This document shows, one piece after another, positions 49,275 to 60,918 of a stretch of DNA of 64,000 nt. The position numbers were made by a program, and so were the translations under genes. The stretch's first letter is position 1. Every line of letters starts with the position of its first letter. Origin of the DNA: Phlebopus portentosus (taxonomy: Eukaryota > Basidiomycota > Agaricomycetes > Boletales > Boletinellaceae); contig JAYXKI010000003.1 of the NCBI GenBank assembly GCA_037892935.1, positions 1,798,001-1,862,000 on the forward strand, given 5' to 3'. The notes under the pieces are model-generated. The model saw only the letters and a program-made list of their open reading frames with translations. It did not search any database and had not been told where the DNA came from.

Positions 49275-50140
49275 TTAAGAACTACGCTTCGCATCCGTTT
49301 TATCTTGCCTAAACTTTAGAACTTCCTTGCCGATGCCATTCTTGATGTTGTGATGAAGCGTTTGGAAGTATCCGAGCTCAAAGAGAAGCTCAAGGTGGAC
49401 GAAGAACGGCGCAAGCACGACGGCTATCGACGACAATGTTAGCCAGAGTCAACCGGAAGTACATAGCAAAATCATACCTCCAATGAGATTATCAAGTAAA
49501 GCTGGTGCGCGACGCTCGTGAACGCCGTGTCCGTAGAACTGTGCGAGCCAACAGGCGATGTGGAACGCTAAAGCCTTCGGCACATTCGACGAATCACGCG
49601 CGATGGCAATAGCAGAAAGGACTGAGAGGATCGACTGAGGAACGTACAAAAGCTATTAGGAAAGAACAAAACATCATTCACGGTGATCTCAAAACATAAC
49701 GCATCCACAGGATCCAGCGGTGACGTACCGCTGCTGACGGAAGCAAAGCGAAGTAGTAGGCAATGTACACCAAGGCTTGGACAGTTGCCCAATTGAACTT
49801 GAAGGAAAGGACGGAATCAAAATCATGCTGATACGTTGGGAACCATGACGGCGTCGGAAGCGACGCAAGCATGATTTGGAACGTCCTATTTGTCCTTTCA
49901 AGATCACCGAATTGCATTGATTGTAGACCTCCTATACGCACCATATCAACAATGGGACGCAGATCATGTGTATGCGGACATTGACTTTGTTGCTATGGTA
50001 CGCGCCATAGAAGACGAGCTGTTGGGAAAATCGTGTGTGGATCATGAATATGGTCAGAATTCAGGTTCTTCAGATTCTAAAGTTGATCCCGTGTGAGAAC
50101 GGCTCACCTGCTTCTCAACATCAAAAAGACCTATTGCCAT
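49275..50140 (-). CDS. MPO1: MPO1-like 2-hydroxy fatty acid dioxygenase (DUF962 family)
   Basis: ER membrane enzyme that, in yeast, catalyses alpha-oxidation of 2-hydroxypalmitate in phytosphingosine breakdown. Five exons, 50108-50140, 49942-50018, 49729-49885, 49478-49652 and 49275-49423, close to 196 aa. Landmarks are MAIGLFDVEKQLVFYGAYHSNKVNVRIHMICVP, where the early His-containing YGAYH motif is a presumed Fe-ligand region, and HIACWLAQFYGHGVHERRAPALLDNL with the second His cluster (GHGVHE). It ends LAPFFVHLELLFELGYFQ. Several hydrophobic segments span the protein, as expected for an integral ER protein. The start exon is 33 nt. A (TA)8 run lies about 110 bp upstream. Confidence 0.92.
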
Positions 50141-50725
50141 TATGTTTTGGTATTGTCTCCTGAGGAGGCTGTGATAATGCTGAAGCACTTGTGTTCGCAG
50201 ATGGAGGTTTGAAATGAACGCACCGCTGGACTTCTGAGATGATGAACAGGTATATATATATATATACGGTCACGGTGGTCGTGTCGTTTCGTTTCATTTC
50301 AGTCGGACGGCTACGGGTCGCCCAAAATTCAATTCGCCAATTGTACTACATATCATACCTATTTCGTGCCGAGCTTTTCAATATCAATATTAATAACTGT
50401 GATGTGATGTAATGGATAGGATATTATTTATTTAGGTCCTAACTAAGCCGGACTGTAGTATGTACACTACCGTACAGCAGCTCCTCGACCTCCAGTTGAC
50501 ATAATTATTCAGACACGGCAGAACTGGCTTTCGGCCAAGCGACTAGCGTCGAAGAATCTATCAGCTTCCCACCTATTTGATGGTCACACCCAGCGGATCA
50601 ATTGGTGATGCTGGATGACCCGTTCGTCAGGAGGATCATGATCCTGGGTTTGATGAGGCCGGCCTCGCGGAGATCGTGAGTTTTGAGATTATCGTGCATA
50701 TGTGGAATACTCGGAGTCCGAATAT
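50141..50725. other. Gap between MPO1 and GT8 gene 3
   Basis: MPO1 promoter with the TA run, then the 3' side of GT8 gene 3. No gene supportable. Confidence 0.4.
50251..50266. repeat. (TA)8 microsatellite in the MPO1 upstream region
   Basis: Sixteen bases of TA repeats about 110-125 bp upstream of the MPO1 start. It could serve as a TATA element for that gene. Confidence 0.8.
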
Positions 50726-51792
50726 TCAGCATTTATCCTGCAAATCCGAAGTGAATGCATCCATCCATGCCAACTCCCACAGTCTCATCTCCGGCTCCCA
50801 AATCCCACTGATTGCTTGTTGTCGTTCTTCTTCAATGAATGGCTTTAATAAAGTGTAGTGTAAGATTCGTGTTTCGTTCTTGATGGTATGCCATAGCACC
50901 GGATTCCGCTGCTTGATCATGAGGTTCGCGTTGTAGATGTATGGCAGGAGCACGACCTGTTCGGCGAAGTACACGTTCAAGAGGCCTTGTTCAGCTTCGT
51001 TATGATGGTATCCATCCGATTCGATCTTACTCAGCATGTCCGCAAAGACGGCGGAAGATGTGCGCAGAAACATCATTCCCGCATTAAAAGTCGACGCGAA
51101 GCCCCTTTTATCCCCATATACGTCCGGGACAGCAGCAAATTCGAAGGGAAGTGACCATAATTCATCGAAGTTACTGCGCACAAGCATGTCGGCGTCCAGG
51201 TAAACGACACTCTTGATGCCGATTTTATCTAGCGTCCAAATCTGTAGCTTCGAGTAGTTGTCGACGAAGCGGTGAAATACTCCGCGGCCGCCGTCTGGTG
51301 GCGGGATACGCTCTATCGGATGTAATTCCCAACCAACTTCCCGTAGGCAACAAACGGTTCTCGGAGAAATGCGCTCTGGAAAGTAAAGCAGCATCCGACG
51401 GGCAGAAATTTGAGAGGTGCCCAGAGAATGCCCTAATGTGACAGCGGCTGAAGAGTAGGATTCCGAGAATAGCGTTGTTACGACTGCGCGTTCGTTCGGA
51501 TTGGGTATGCTATTGAACGAGCTCATATTTGTGTCAGACGTTAAATGCTCTTCATGAACGTGTCCACTGGGAGGATTAGCAAGGTAGGATGCCTTTGAAT
51601 ATGTGATTGAATCTGATGGACTCACGATGGCCTATATTGATCAAGGAGACTCGGTGAAGGTCGAATACCCTTCAGAACGAGAATGTCCACAACTACAAGC
51701 AAACAAAGGACACCAACGACTGCGGATAGAAAGACCCGCTTTCGACTCAGAGCGCCATGAGATCGATAGTCATGAGCAAAGCTTGACATCAT
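50726..51792 (-). CDS. GT8-family glycosyltransferase 3, type II membrane protein
   Basis: Paralogue of GT8 gene 2 in the opposite orientation. Two exons, 51626-51792 and 50726-51566, sum to 335 aa; the 59-nt intron has GTGAGT and CTCCCAG ends. The N-terminus has a basic patch (LSRKR) followed by an anchor, VFLSAVVGVLCLLVVVDILVL. Catalytic motifs are AVVTTLFSESYSSAAVTLGHSL, SVVYLDADMLVRSNFDELW, FNAGMMFLRTSS, EQGLLNVYFAEQV and HYTLLKPF. All family positions that differ in gene 1 are intact here. An alternative, longer first reading from 51625 (MSPSDSITYSK...) is actually intron sequence. Sugar specificity unknown. Confidence 0.88.
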
Positions 51793-52874
51793 TGTCTTTG
51801 AATGGTTAACAGAAGATTAGAAAGGGGGTAAGTGGCAGCAGGCTGATTGTGAAGAGTGGCGGCGTCATGTTACATAAGTATTCTCGCTACTGAAAAGAGG
51901 CTTAGAAGGGACCGAGATTTATAATCCATTTTGGGGGGGACGCTTCAGTCTGGAGTTGGAAACGATTAGCTATCAGAGATTTTTTGGTTTCTAGATTATG
52001 AGGAGAATATAGTTTTAGTTATAGGAGTATGTACCAGACATCCGCATTGCTATAACCCGGGTTTCGTCGACACGGAGGCCTATGCAGCATCTCATAGCGA
52101 TTGCACCGATTATTCAACTCTGCAATGACGCGGCAGTGTAAGCAAATGAAAGATCACCAACTTCTTCATACAGATACTTACGAAGGACAATCTTACGAAG
52201 GGAGATAAAGAGCCAGAGAAAAGTCCGCTTTTGCTTTCGAACGGGGACCCGGGCTGATCGATCGGAATGAGCCACTTCACTCACTGACTAATTGATTACG
52301 TAATAGATAGACAAAGGTTTGTCCCACCAGTTTCTTTGCTTTGTACCTTCTCAGCGAGCTTCGGTAACATAAACAACTATAAGGAGTTAATGATCACGAT
52401 GCACCAAGATGTATTTTTTCTTCCAAGCTATCGGAAGACGCAGCATCTCTTCTTACCAGATCCAGTATCGCTAGTTTTCCACGACTTTCATTAGGCCGAT
52501 CTCTTGAATATCATTTTCATCTGACCGATGCAATCCAGAAGACACTTCTCCGAACACTATGGCTTAATAAAGTGCCGCGCGGATATCCTATGTCAAAGCC
52601 GTTAACCATTCCTGAATGCGGATGACAATCTTCCGCATTCTTGATCTTGACATCGTCCGTTCGGCCGCTCTTCTCCCACGAGCTTCCTCAGATGATCTGG
52701 TTCACAGGACTATATCGAGCCCAAGTGAACGCATAAGGGTAAGCGCAACGGTATATATGGACACAGATATGGCTCTGGACAGTAGTCTGCTCTCCCCACT
52801 GTCTCCACACCTCAACGCCGTGAGGGGGACTGCGTTGTTTCTTTTTCTTTTAGTGCCCCAGATCACCCTGCTCG
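51793..52874. other. Intergenic region upstream of GT8 gene 3 and arrestin-like gene 3
   Basis: 1.1 kb between two divergent genes. A TATATAT at 52753-52759 lies about 120 bp before the arrestin start. A 106-codon frame at 52616-52936 overlaps the next gene in another frame and looks like chance. Nothing else supportable. Confidence 0.4.
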
Positions 52875-54486
52875 ATGCCACCAATGAAGTCTCGTCTCTC
52901 GGAGAATCCTACGGATTGTTCATTCTCATTCAGTGATCAGGAGACCCTTATCGGTCAAGACGTGGCTTGGTACCAGGAACCCGTTTTCCCCTCTGATGAG
53001 CTTCACGATTACGCCAGGCAGCCCAATCGTGGCCAGCCCTCGAAACGAGATTCTATTCCTCCAACCGTTCATACATTTTCTTTACCCCCGGGTGCGGATG
53101 GTGTTCCGCTTTTGAGTGTAAACTTGCACAGCTGGGCGGCATCTTCGACTAAGACACCGACGTTTATGGAAGGTCAATACATATCCGGTCAAGTACAGCT
53201 CAACCTGAGGACTCCAGATAAAGTGAAGACGATCACAGTTTCGGTTCGTGCTGTATCACTAAATCACGTTGGATGCTATCTCAAACGTTCCATTTAGGTG
53301 GAAGGGTACTATTCAATTCCAGGATACGAAGCAAAAACATTCTTGCAAGTATCTGAGACAATATGGGATAGTACGATGGGGGATCCTCGATCAACAAGCA
53401 TACTTCTACCCCACGGCGCAGATCATTCGGGTAAACTGCACGGAAAATACTCTTGGTCATTCAAGTCTGAATTCCCAAAAGCTGTCCAATTGACTGGAAA
53501 GGACGAAAGACGATTGGTTCATGACGCTCGAAATGGGGAGAGGCTGCCCCCATCACTACGGGGTGGTCATGGCCGGGCACGGATTGGATACGAAATCATC
53601 GTGCGAGTAAAGCGGCCCGGTCTTCGGATAGGGAACAGGTGTGTTCTACTGTCTCCCATGGTCATTTAGATAGTAGAGCTAACTTAACCTTAGCTTGACA
53701 ATTCCCATATCATATGTGATTTCGACACAGCCCTATGTGGAATCTTGCCCTGGACGAATAGGTTACCAAAACGACACTTCTTCAAGGTCCCTCTTTAATG
53801 ACCCATCCGGATGGAAAATCTTCCCTGAGTTCCAGGTAAATGGCTCAATGAATAAGAATCAGACTTCATTGAGTTGCATGGCGAGTCTTCTCTATCAACG
53901 ACTACTTGTTCCGAGCTTGCATCTAACTTTGGAATCAATAAGTTTGCTCTCGCCTTTCCGGTGCGTCTCTTTCTTACGTGAGCTTTCTCAATTGGTTGAG
54001 AAGGTCTCTAGTTATCCTATGCTCGTGGTTCATGTATACCATGCACGTTTGTGATCTCGTGTCGCGATCTCCATGCACTGGATGCGGTAGCAAGCCCCTC
54101 TGCACCACAAGTCCACCTAAGGCGACGACTCGTACTTTCTTCGAAATTAGGCGGAGAACTTGTATTAGACGGGCAAGAAACTATTGTAAACAAGGCGACG
54201 TGGACATCTGAACGCGAACCTATGCAAATATCATCGGGATTTAGAAGATTTCTACAAGGAAAGATTGAAATTCCGCCATCGGCGACACCGTCGTTCACGT
54301 TTGGAAGACTCGAAATGAAGGTGAGGCTTCATATATATTGTATAATTCCTTTACTCACTGTCCTGTAATCCGAAGTACGACGTCCTTGTGTTTCCTTTCG
54401 ATGTGCCAGGGTTCTCTCGGGTCACCGGCAGTCCTCTGCTCCGCGTCGATGTTGCTGTCACCACTTTCGACGTCGAAAGTCCTTAA
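52875..54486 (+). CDS. Arrestin-like protein 3 (alpha-arrestin fold)
   Basis: Third paralogue. The N-terminal domain reads LLSVNLHSWAASSTKTPTFMEGQYISGQVQLNLRTPDKVKTITVS, then after an intron YEAKTFLQVSETIWDSTMGDPRS, LHGKYSWSFKSEFP and IGYEIIVRVKRPGL. The C-terminal domain shows SGWKIFPEFQVNG and, after a second reading frame change by splicing, LAFP|LSYARGSCIPCTFVISCRDLHALDAV. It continues with GKIEIPPSATPSFTFGRLEMK and the last exon YDVLVFPFDVPGF. The stop TAA is at 54484-54486. It shares SETIWDS and GDPRS with gene 1, so genes 1 and 3 may be closer to each other than to gene 2. Its tail is shorter than that of gene 1. Function unknown beyond the fold. Confidence 0.75.
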
Positions 54487-55307
54487 CTTTGCGCGATGAC
54501 GCTCTCGCACACCGTCAAGATCCAAGCCATTTCACCTCTACAGTCCCATGTCCTACATCTAAAATAAATAAATAAAGGTCGCATAATGACCGAGTGTATG
54601 TGCTGTTACCCTTTCACACTACCCCTCGACGTCCTGTACGTCCTGTACTCTCCTTAGCTTCTGTTACTTCTCGGCTGTGTCATTAGACCTTCTGTAGTCT
54701 TGTCCTTCTTGCTTTCCGGTAGAGGACTTTCTCGGGTACAAAAATTGATATTTCCTAAATAGACTTTGCGTTCTCCCCTGTAGGCCGTTACTACGGTAGT
54801 CACGTCATTGACTAAGTAAAGGGACATTTTATAGTTCGACGAAGTACCAACACATAAGTCATCCCTTCAGGGTAGTGCTTAAATCAATCACCATTGTTGA
54901 TTTTCAAGATCTGGGAGCGAGTGGTCGACATCGAATACTCTCATATTGGGTGAGAAATCCTCAGAAAATGTACGAATCAGATGATACGACTTCTAATTTC
55001 ACCGTCGCTCAGATGTTCAGTTCAAGATGCTTTCTGCCTTGTTTCTGGCTTTCAAGTGCCGGACTTCGGGATCAGAAGAAAGGTCGGATATTCCACGTTG
55101 ATTTAAGACACGAGGAGAAAAGACAGACAGTGCACTTAATACCTGAGTGTCAGTCTCCGGTTGCATGGATGCTTTCGTGCATGCGGTTCCGTGATGAACT
55201 CGAAGAGATGGAATCATCCCAAGAAAATGAAGTCCTCCAGAATTATATAATACATCCGGTCAGAAACAGTAAATATCCTGTCCTTAATTAAAGGTCAGTG
55301 GTTTTTA
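54487..55307. other. Gap between arrestin-like gene 3 and prolyl oligopeptidase, with an unassigned ORF
   Basis: AATAAATAAATAAA near 54564 could serve as polyadenylation signal for the arrestin gene. A plus-strand ATG frame at 54968-55291 encodes 107 aa (open from 54875 upstream), with no recognised family. It ends just before the prolyl oligopeptidase stop codon. Low support as a gene. Confidence 0.35.
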
Positions 55308-58300
55308 TCAGTCATTCCACTCTAATCCAAGCGTTTGAGACACGAAGCCAAGTTTGTCCGCGGACTCCTTGATCCTGTAGAGTTGAAGAATCTGTTTCAG
55401 ATGAGGGCTTCGTAATGAGCTGATACTGCTTACCTCTGCTCCGTACTCTTTCCAGCTCCGTGGCCGGCCTTCTTCTCAATGCGAATGAGAAGCGGGTATG
55501 GGTTGTTTGGCAGAGTCTGCTGGAGTGTGGCGGCGTGCTTGAATGAATGCAGAGGTACGACGCGATCATCATCTGGAATGAGTGTACATTGGATCGTTAG
55601 GAAAAAATCTTGGTAGATGCAAAGAGCATATTTACGATCAGCAGTTAGAAGAATAGTCGGGGGTAACACCGTGTTCTTCGGAACATTGTGAAGAGGGGAA
55701 TAGGGATAAATGAAGTCAAAGTCATGCGGATCGTCCGGGATACCATAGTCCGAAACCCAGGCTCTGCCAATGGTAAACTTGTTGAACTATGGAGCAGGAA
55801 TTGAGCCCTGAAGAACAGCAAAGCGCCTCATTGGACGAAATACCTTTAGCATATCAAGCACACCAACTTCCGCTACTGCGGCGCCGAACGTCCCTTCCGG
55901 CGCAATGTTTACGCAGGCAGCAACCAGTAAACCTAAATAAGGGGAGTGAATAGGCGTTTCTGATAATAGAGGGATATTGCATACCCCCATTTGAGCCTCC
56001 ATTTATAGTGATCTTATCCGGATGAGCTATGTGATTGGCTTTAAGGTATTGTCTTCGAAAATTTTAACTTAAGCTGGCGCCAAATACCAAATGGGAAAGG
56101 GATCGAACACATACGTAGCAGAAATAAAGTCGTTGAACACGTTCATCTGTTGTCTTGACGCGTCAGCGCTTGTATTCTAGGTTTGCAGCAAACCCCAATC
56201 GCACCTTGCGTTCCCTTGTTCCCGCCAAGTGCCATTCTTCACCGAATTCTCCTCCTCCTCGGATATTAGGCACAGCGAGAACGGCATGGTAGTGCTTCAA
56301 GAACGTCAAGAATACAACGCTGAAGAAGGGGTCGATGGAAATCGTGAAGCCTCCGTAACCTGCCCAGACCAACAGTTATGAAAAGTTATGAAAAGGGGTC
56401 CGAACAGGACGTACCGTATTGTATTGCCGGAGCCGATCCATCCTTTGGTGTCTCTTTGTGTCTCACGACAAACATCGGAATTTTCGTCCCATCCGTGCTA
56501 TTATACCATACTTGCTCGGCCGAGAACTCGTCTGGATCTAGACCCCGAAGCTTAGTCGTCCGATAGATGCTCCACCTCTTTTCGTCTTTCGGTTCCTCGA
56601 AATCATATCGAGCGACCGTGCACGGTGTCGTGAACCCGGTAAGCGTTGCGAAAAACCAAGTCTGGTCGCGCCGCGCTGATATCTCAATTTTGCCGACGAA
56701 ATCGGAAGCGAGTCGCTTTATTCGTTTTCCGTTAAGATCATGGAGGTACAACTCATCTTTCACCTACATCGCACGATGAGTGATCAATTTCGTCATCGGG
56801 CTCAGTATCGACAAGGTTGAATTACTATAAGAAACTTACGTTCCGTTTGTAAATGAGAACGAGGCTGTTCTCATTCACGATGTCCGCGCTTTGAAGCTTG
56901 GCATCCTTGTCTTCAGGAACGACTTCCTTTCGCGTGAGCTGCGGGTCAGAAATGTCGATTGAGATGACCTTGTACTTGGCAGCGTCTTTGTTGGTCGTGA
57001 GGTAGAACTTCGTGTTGTCGTTGCCTATTCTGAAGAACGAAAGTCCAGATAAACATCACGCGCGATACATTCAGGCGGAACCTACATGTTATATGAGGCA
57101 TCGAACTCATCGATCACCTTGATCCAATACATGTTTTGGCCGATCTCATTTTTCGTCAAGTCCGTAATCCAAAGAAGATGTTTCTAAAGGCACATCGTTA
57201 GATCGCATCGTTATCGATACGATGAATACAAACCCTTGAGGTGTCCTTGGAAATGTAAAGGGAAAGGTACTTCCCATCTAGTGAGACTTGCGGTCCCCAC
57301 ATCCATTCTGGGTGCTCCGCGTCCTTCATTACCAGGATGTCTTCGGCTATAATTTCTGCTGTCAGAGTTTTTATTTTTAGCATCCGAAGTCGAACCAGAC
57401 AAACATTGCGGCGTCCCAATCCGGTGAAACATCAGCATGGCATTCTCATCTTTATCGGTTTCCGTTCCAGCCTTGTCCTCCCCAGTTTCTCCATGGGAAG
57501 AGCGGTCTGGCATACGCTAGTCAATGTTAATACGTTGTAACTTCCATATCATGTGAAACAAGCAGGATCGAACCTGATAGAAGAAGCCTTTGGAGTCTTT
57601 CGTCCATACAATAGATGAAAACTTCACGAATCGAATTTCATCACTGAAACGGCCCGGATCGGATGATAACTCTCGCTGTTTCTTATCGACGAAGGGTGAA
57701 TCTGTGCGCCGAATGTATATTGTGCAGAAATCGCTCCCCTGTCAGTGAGTTGTTATACCGTCAAGTTTATAAATCATCGAAACCTGTAAACTTACAGACA
57801 AAGATACTCCGTATGCAAAGTACTGCCCACACTCGGAAAACGCTGTCGTAGCTAATGCCCCTGTGCCGTCGTCTCGAATCAGGTTTTGCTTTTAATTTAT
57901 AATTTATGAGTCAGAACTCTGCATTCTCAAGCTGCCAGGACTGCTTACATCGAAAAAGACTTCTGCTTCCTGTTCAGGTCCGGATTGGCTAGAGACAAGT
58001 GGGAGAATGACGTCTTTGGACCGATAAAAGACTGGATTGCGCATGCAGACAAGTCACAGCAGCAACATTATTTTTGCAGCGAAGCACATGGTAAGATCGA
58101 TGATAGCTGAGAATGTATTGGAAGGAAAAGAAACGACAAACCGGATTGAGCCTGTAAACCGCTGTTGTATGACCAGTACCAACGTCCGTCTTTCTTCTTT
58201 ACTGGCCGTGAGAACTAAACGCGGAAGGATCAGTAAGCCTTCCGAGCGCACTAAGCACAACTCTTCAGGAGCTAAGACGGACCTTCTCATAGTTGAAATT

Positions 58301-58608
58301 AACACGAAGCTGCCGTTCCAAATCCTCGCGACGAGGGTTCTGATCGAGGAATTTTCTCGTAAAATCTGCCTGCGTTGCAGTCCACGCGTCCGTTTCCTTG
58401 CTGTGCTCCTCTAGCCAGTTATAAGGGTCCGGGACACGGACTTCTCCATATTTTTCGCTCTCGTAGATCTAAAGCAAGAAACAGAAGGTAACTAGAAGAT
58501 CCAACGGGGAAAATGGTGGAAAAATAATCATTGTATTACATCGACATGATCAGAGCGACGGCTCTCAGGGTACTTGCTTGGAGTCCAGGGCGTTATGAGC
58601 GTTGACAT
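55308..58608 (-). CDS. Prolyl oligopeptidase (S9A serine peptidase)
   Basis: Cytosolic serine peptidase that cleaves after proline in short peptides. It has an N-terminal segment plus beta-propeller (58.6-56.4 kb; [24 protein letters not shown], then [12 protein letters not shown] in later exons). The alpha/beta-hydrolase part includes [14 protein letters not shown] and [17 protein letters not shown]. The nucleophile motif [10 protein letters not shown] is split by an intron just after the second Gly pair and continues [12 protein letters not shown]. Also present are [15 protein letters not shown] (Asp) and [11 protein letters not shown] (His). The C-terminus reads [17 protein letters not shown]; the stop TGA is at 55308-55310. 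All three catalytic residues are present. At least ten short introns. A TATAAAA box lies 91 bp upstream of the start on the minus strand. Some mushroom relatives macrocyclise peptide toxins, but no precursor gene is visible here, so the housekeeping type is the default. Confidence 0.93.
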
Positions 58609-58698
58609 AGCTGAAACAGGAGGACTCCAGGCAGAACGGGTAGATGCGAGTTTTAGGTGAGAGGAACTGAAGGAAGAGAAGAAATGGAGTTGGTGAAG

Positions 58699-58705
58699 TT
58701 TTATA
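58699..58705 (-). promoter_or_regulatory. TATAAAA box of the prolyl oligopeptidase gene
   Basis: TATAAAA on the minus strand, about 91-97 bp upstream of the ATG at 58608. Confidence 0.5.
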
Positions 58706-59145
58706 AAGGGGTCAGGAGCACTCACTGACCCCACAAATGATGGATGCGAAATATGTAAGGGAACGCGCGATCGAGTCGAGAACATCGCATTGCGTACGTT
58801 TAGGAGAGCGCGACTCCCTCACGGCGGCAGTATTTCTTTCAGTGGACCGAGACCGCCGTATGTTTGGTCTAGGGTGTTGATCTCGACACTGCCCAATGAG
58901 TCCCTCGATAGCTTGCCCTTAGCTGATTCGAGTGCCTTGCTACTTTCTTTGGGAAGAAACTACACTTGGTGAGCCGCGAATGATTTATCCGAAGCTTCTA
59001 TCTGATTGGAGTGCAAGCCCGAGCAAAAGGGACGCCATACATACGCTATTTAAATTATTCATGAAGACAGTGTCCGGATAGCTCACCGCAGTCCGACCTT
59101 TGAGGCAATGCAGATTCTGCCTCAGCTGTTGATCTCGGAAAGACT
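58706..59145. other. Gap upstream of prolyl oligopeptidase, possible decayed C-terminal coding sequence
   Basis: No intact gene. It lies downstream of the HKDLN-family remnant, where that family's missing C-terminal half would be expected. I could not recognise that half in any minus-strand frame. Confidence 0.35.
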
Positions 59146-60438
59146 TCACTTCCATGAAGCCATTGAATCACTTAGAGTGGCTTCTTGAGGGCTGGAATCT
59201 GGTGATATGATGATCGTAGGATCGTCTATCAGCTTGTTTATGTGCGACTTGACCTTTTGCGATCAAGGTAAGCACATGTATGGTTGACTTGTTGAACGTA
59301 GACTTACTTTCTGCAATAAAGGACCTAGTTCCAGGGCATTCACGTCCTCCAAGCCGGTACCGCGCACAGAAGCTATATAGGGGACAGAAACGGCTTCCCT
59401 GTATAATGCAAAACAGGCCAGCTCTGTCAAAGTCGGTGGGTCATTGAGCGCCTTCAATACGTTAGATTCCATATGATTCAACCCCGGGTTTTTTTTAGAA
59501 AACTCGATATACTTCATAAATCCGATATAAAACGAAAGGTGGGCCAGCGTTTCTGCCGCAGCATCGAGATATGATGAGTATCGAGTGTTCGAGGTTTGAG
59601 GATAATTGCCCCCATATCCGAGATGGACAATGGAATAGTCTCGAAAGATATGGTGATAGCCTGTCACAATTCCAGACTCGAGTAAGCACCTATACAATAG
59701 ATCCTAGCTGAGTATAGACTGACCGATTTTTTCATTAGTATTGTTCAGAAGGAGACCCATCAGAAGACCGGTCTTCATCCCACCGCCCCTCGACAGTTCA
59801 CGGGCTCGCTTCTCAGCAGCTGTTTCTTTTCGTGTGCCGCTTGTATCCTCGTTCTCCACATCCTCCGATTCCTCCAATTCTGCAAGCTCCAGAACGGCAT
59901 CATTGTCCTTATTCGCTAGTAAGGTAGGTGAACAATCGTGTTTCATCCATTCTAATCGCATCGCCTCATCTCCTCCTTTCACAGCGTTCAGGTCTTTATG
60001 CATTCCGCACCCAGCCCAGACAAACATGCGGGCTTGTCTCCGTTCCTCCTCGGTAAGTTCATCAAGCGCCCGGTCCGCAAGCGACTCGCAAAGCTCATTC
60101 ATCATCTTCATGTCCTTTTCCTTCTTCGCTTCCTCAGTCAGTTCCTCCCAGGCCGTTTCGCCACCGAGTCCATAAATGACCTTTCTCCTAGCTTCAAGAA
60201 CAAGCGCGTACCTCTCGTCCACAGGCTGGGAGTGCAGGTACTTCGCTCCAAGGCCCCGGAGCGTCATTTCTTGCTTCCAAGACTCCAGAAGGCGATGTTT
60301 CGCCTTCTGGTCTTCCGCATGGTCTCCGTGAGTACCGTGATACTTGATAGCAAGAAATGAGCTGCTGAGTGGGAGCTCAGGACCACCGGGCTGGGATGCC
60401 AGTGGACTCCGATTGAACTGGTCGACGATTTCCTCCAT
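59146..60438 (-). pseudogene. Truncated remnant of an Agaricomycete repeat-like gene family (HKDLN family)
   Basis: Best start is the ATG at 60438 (MEEIVDQFNRSPLASQ). Blocks typical of a very abundant mushroom-specific family are in order: YHGTHGDHAEDQKAKHRLLESWK, RMFVWAGCGMHKDLNAVKGG, LLANKDNDAV, RARELSRGGGMKTGLLMGLLLNN, YPQTSNTRYSSYLDAAAE, NHMESNVLKALNDPPTLTELACFALYREAVSVPYI, LELGPLLQKVKSHINKLIDDP. At least three exons with normal introns (for example near 59330). The frame ends at 59146-59148 soon after SPQEATLSDSMASWK. Other members, as I recall them, continue for several hundred residues and also have a longer N-terminus. This copy therefore looks truncated at both ends. The family may be mobile-element derived; its function is unknown to me. 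Confidence 0.6.
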
Positions 60439-60743
60439 ATAGGTAAGTTCTTCTTATACTTGCGTTTCTGATCGATGATTCGGGGCCAGTTGTAGGTTTG
60501 CAAAACGAACGTGTCGAGTTGATGGTGGGGAACCATCAGTTGAGGGAAGTAATATGTTGTAGTGAAAGGCATCAAAATTTTGCGCCTTGTCTGTTGTTCC
60601 ATCTCCCCCTGTCGTAAATCCTGGGCTCTATAGGTAAGTTGTTCTTTGTTATACATTCCAATCGCTAACTTACCTTTGCTTTCCATCAATTCTACAGCAT
60701 TTTGCAAGTTGTGTGCAGTGCAGTATAAATGACAATGTCACAA

Positions 60744-60760
60744 CGTCGTACGGTACGACG
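60744..60760. repeat. 17-bp perfect palindrome CGTCGTAC-G-GTACGACG followed by CGGCG-rich repeat
   Basis: Two 8-bp arms around one base, followed directly by CGGCGCGGCGCGG. It lies between the HKDLN remnant and the divergent FLX1 gene, a region that is otherwise AT-rich. It may be a factor-binding site or a mobile-element end. Confidence 0.7.
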
Positions 60761-60860
60761 CGGCGCGGCGCGGAAAACCGGTGCGGCAGTAATCAAAATT
60801 AATTAAGCGCTAGTTTACCATGGTCACATGCCAACAATTCTTCGTGCGTGTCGTGACTCA

Positions 60861-60866
60861 TATATA
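60861..60866 (+). promoter_or_regulatory. TATATA element of the FLX1-like gene
   Basis: TATATA about 53-58 bp upstream of the ATG at 60919. It is followed by a T8 run and TGATGTCATGACGTGACG, which contains a CRE-like TGACGTGA. Confidence 0.45.
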
Positions 60867-60918
60867 CAAGACTTTTTTTTGTGATGTCATGACGTGACGC
60901 GCATCGTCAGAGGCAAGG

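Noticed and set aside
51567..51625. N-terminus MSPSDSITYSKASYLANPP for GT8 gene 3
   Set aside because: This is intron sequence with GTGAGT and CAG ends. The spliced form adds a signal anchor like that of GT8 gene 2.
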